The position numbers were made by a program, and so were the translations under genes. Positions 6,399 through 7,204 of a stretch of 7,204 nucleotides of DNA are shown here, in pieces; positions within the stretch are counted from its first letter, which is position 1; each line of letters begins with the position of its first letter. Below the pieces are notes generated by a model. That model ran no database searches, was not told where the DNA came from, and worked only from the letters and a program-made list of their open reading frames with translations. The DNA is from an uncultured Bacillaceae bacterium (GTDB lineage: Bacteria > Bacillota > Bacilli > Bacillales > Alkalibacillaceae). The DNA lies in assembly GCA_937958375.1 (NCBI GenBank), contig CALGNY010000134.1, positions 1 to 7,204 on the forward strand, given 5' to 3'.

Positions 6399-6974
6399 TC
6401 ACTGACCCCCTTTCATGGTATTCATTTGCTTTCTGAGCGTTTCTCTACCCCGATGCAGCTGCGTTTTTACCGTTCCAGTCGGTAAATCCAGAACCTCAGA
6501 GATCTCTTGAAGGGATAACTCATCGATATACTTCAATACCAAAACCGCTCGATACTTTTCAGGCAGTTGGAGTAAGTAGTGTTGGACTTCATCCTGTACC
6601 TCTTTATTTTCCAACTGCTCTTCCGGAGTGCTTGTCGGATGCTCCATCTGGTCCAAAAACGTAACATTTTCTCCGACTGCGATGGGCTGATCAAGTATGT
6701 ATAATGGTTTCTTCTTGCGCATCCAGTCGATTGCCGTGTTTGTTGCAATCCGATATAGCCAAGGTGTAAAGTTCTGTTTTTGTTTAAAAGAGTGTATGTT
6801 CGTGTACGCTTTAACAAAGGTTTCCTGAGTCACTTCCTCTGCTTCGTGGAAGGAACCAAGCATTCGGTAACAATGCTGGTGAATCCGCGCTTCATACGCT
6901 TCAATGATGAGTGCGAATGCTTCCTTATTCCCCTTTTTCACTTGTTTCACGATTTGTTTGAGTTCGTTTTTCAT
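6399..6974 (-). CDS. sigW: ECF RNA polymerase sigma factor SigW
   Basis: Extracytoplasmic-function sigma factor for the cell-envelope stress and antimicrobial-peptide regulon. The 191-residue protein has the two ECF domains. Sigma region 2 is at about 22-90, with YRMLGSFHEAEEVTQETFVKAY and the -10-reading PWLYRIATNTAIDWMRKKKP (71-90). Sigma region 4 is at about 128-182, with LPEKYRAVLVLKYIDELSLQEISE and the helix-turn-helix LPTGTVKTQLHRGRETLRK (164-182). Two in-frame ATGs are possible. The one at 6980 directly abuts the SD GAGGT (6985-6981), while the one at 6974 has a workable 6-nt gap, so the latter is used; homologues also begin near the KQVKKG stretch. The cognate anti-sigma gene follows after 4 nt, and a sigma-W-type promoter lies upstream, pointing to positive autoregulation. 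Confidence 0.95.
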   Translation of the reverse strand: MKNELKQIVKQVKKGNKEAFALIIEAYEARIHQHCYRMLGSFHEAEEVTQETFVKAYTNIHSFKQKQNFTPWLYRIATNTAIDWMRKKKPLYILDQPIAVGENVTFLDQMEHPTSTPEEQLENKEVQDEVQHYLLQLPEKYRAVLVLKYIDELSLQEISEVLDLPTGTVKTQLHRGRETLRKQMNTMKGGQ

Positions 6975-6980
6975 AGGCAT

Positions 6981-6985
6981 ACCTC
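6981..6985 (-). promoter_or_regulatory. sigW ribosome binding site
   Basis: GAGGT lies with zero gap before the ATG at 6980 and 6 nt before the ATG at 6974. The spacing decides for the second ATG and a 191-residue SigW. Confidence 0.7.
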
Positions 6986-7012
6986 AAATTGCCGAATTGG
7001 CTATTTATTATG

Positions 7013-7039
7013 TACGGTCAGCGAACCAAAAAGGTTTCA
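7013..7039 (-). promoter_or_regulatory. Sigma-W-type autoregulatory promoter of sigW-rsiW
   Basis: TGAAAC (7039-7034), followed by a CTTTTT stretch, then CGTA (7016-7013) after a 17-nt spacer. This matches the known B. subtilis sigma-W consensus TGAAAC N16-17 CGTA, and it sits about 39 bp upstream of the sigW start. It implies that SigW activates its own operon. Related ECF sigma factors with similar -35 boxes could also use it. Confidence 0.87.
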
Positions 7040-7204
7040 CTTTACTCTCATTTTACATGAATTTTATCATTTTCTGAATATTTATTTGGAAATCGTTGGT
7101 GTGGGAACCGTATTTTTGTGATTGGACAGGGGGCTTGGTTTGGTGAAGGGCGCATATTTGCATGACACAGGTGCATATCCACGCACCACGGGCACATATC
7201 CGAC
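7040..7204 (-). other. Intergenic region upstream of sigW, no complete gene
   Basis: No complete gene is visible. The minus frame is open from the window edge to a TAA at 7084-7082 (41 codons, GYVPVVRGYAPVSC... near its start), so the 3' end of a gene outside the window cannot be excluded. The heptad-like peptide comes from the 21-bp DNA repeat, however, and no family is recognised. The part from 7040 to 7081 is AT-rich leader or promoter DNA. Confidence 0.5.
7150..7204. repeat. 21-bp tandem repeat, about 2.6 copies, cut by window edge
   Basis: On the plus strand the core GCRCATATCC-like motif recurs at exact 21-bp spacing: CGCATAT at 7151, TGCATAT at 7172 and CACATAT at 7193. The fuller unit is about GTGCATATCCACGCACCACGG, seen best at 7171-7191; the copy at 7150 is more degenerate. 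There is no further copy on the left (7129-7149 does not match). The array probably continues past 7204. Function is unknown; it resembles short intergenic repeats rather than a CRISPR, because the period is too short for spacers. Confidence 0.65.

Noticed and set aside
6533..6817. 94-codon minus-strand ORF inside sigW in another frame
   Set aside because: It overlaps a clear ECF sigma factor on the same strand, and no family resemblance is seen.
6991..7002. Small inverted repeat GCC-AATTC-GGC in the sigW leader as an operator or attenuator
   Set aside because: The stem is only 3 bp, too short to support beyond chance.
7150..7204. CRISPR array at the window edge
   Set aside because: The 21-bp period has no room for unique spacers, the copies are degenerate and no cas gene is seen.

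Overview
The window reads as a chromosomal segment of a Gram-positive Bacillaceae bacterium. The gene order sigW-rsiW-cdaA-cdaR-glmM-glmS matches the Bacillus subtilis locus, the proteins align closely with the B. subtilis proteins as I remember them, and the ribosome binding sites are strong AGGAGG-type sites. CdaR is very acidic, which would suit a salt-tolerant genus (Halobacillus/Pontibacillus-like), but the genus is a guess. All genes lie on the minus strand, so transcription runs from high to low coordinates.

Layout in transcription order: positions 7204-7040 are intergenic DNA with a 21-bp periodic repeat at the window edge. Positions 7039-7013 hold a sigma-W-type promoter (TGAAAC, 17 nt, CGTA). 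Then come sigW (ECF sigma factor) and rsiW (membrane anti-sigma factor), closed by a hairpin terminator at 5770-5731. A separate extended -10 promoter at about 5690-5682 opens the second unit: cdaA (diadenylate cyclase), cdaR (its YbbR-domain regulator, overlapping cdaA by 8 nt) and glmM (phosphoglucosamine mutase), closed by a strong terminator at 2182-2143. A sigma-A promoter (TTGACG, 17 nt, TAAACT) starts right at that terminator's U-tract and drives a long leader with a complete-looking glmS ribozyme, then a 17-bp hairpin, then the glmS Shine-Dalgarno site and glmS, which ends 3 bases from the left edge.

Functionally the window has three regulatory units. sigW-rsiW is an envelope-stress switch that appears to activate itself. 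cdaA-cdaR-glmM couples c-di-AMP synthesis to the mutase that makes glucosamine-1-phosphate; GlmM is known to bind and inhibit CdaA in related bacteria. glmS makes glucosamine-6-phosphate, the GlmM substrate, and is under feedback from that product through the self-cleaving ribozyme. The genes themselves are a known, conserved set. The less ordinary items are the long hairpin between ribozyme and glmS start, a small overlapping reading frame in that leader, and the 21-bp repeat upstream of sigW.
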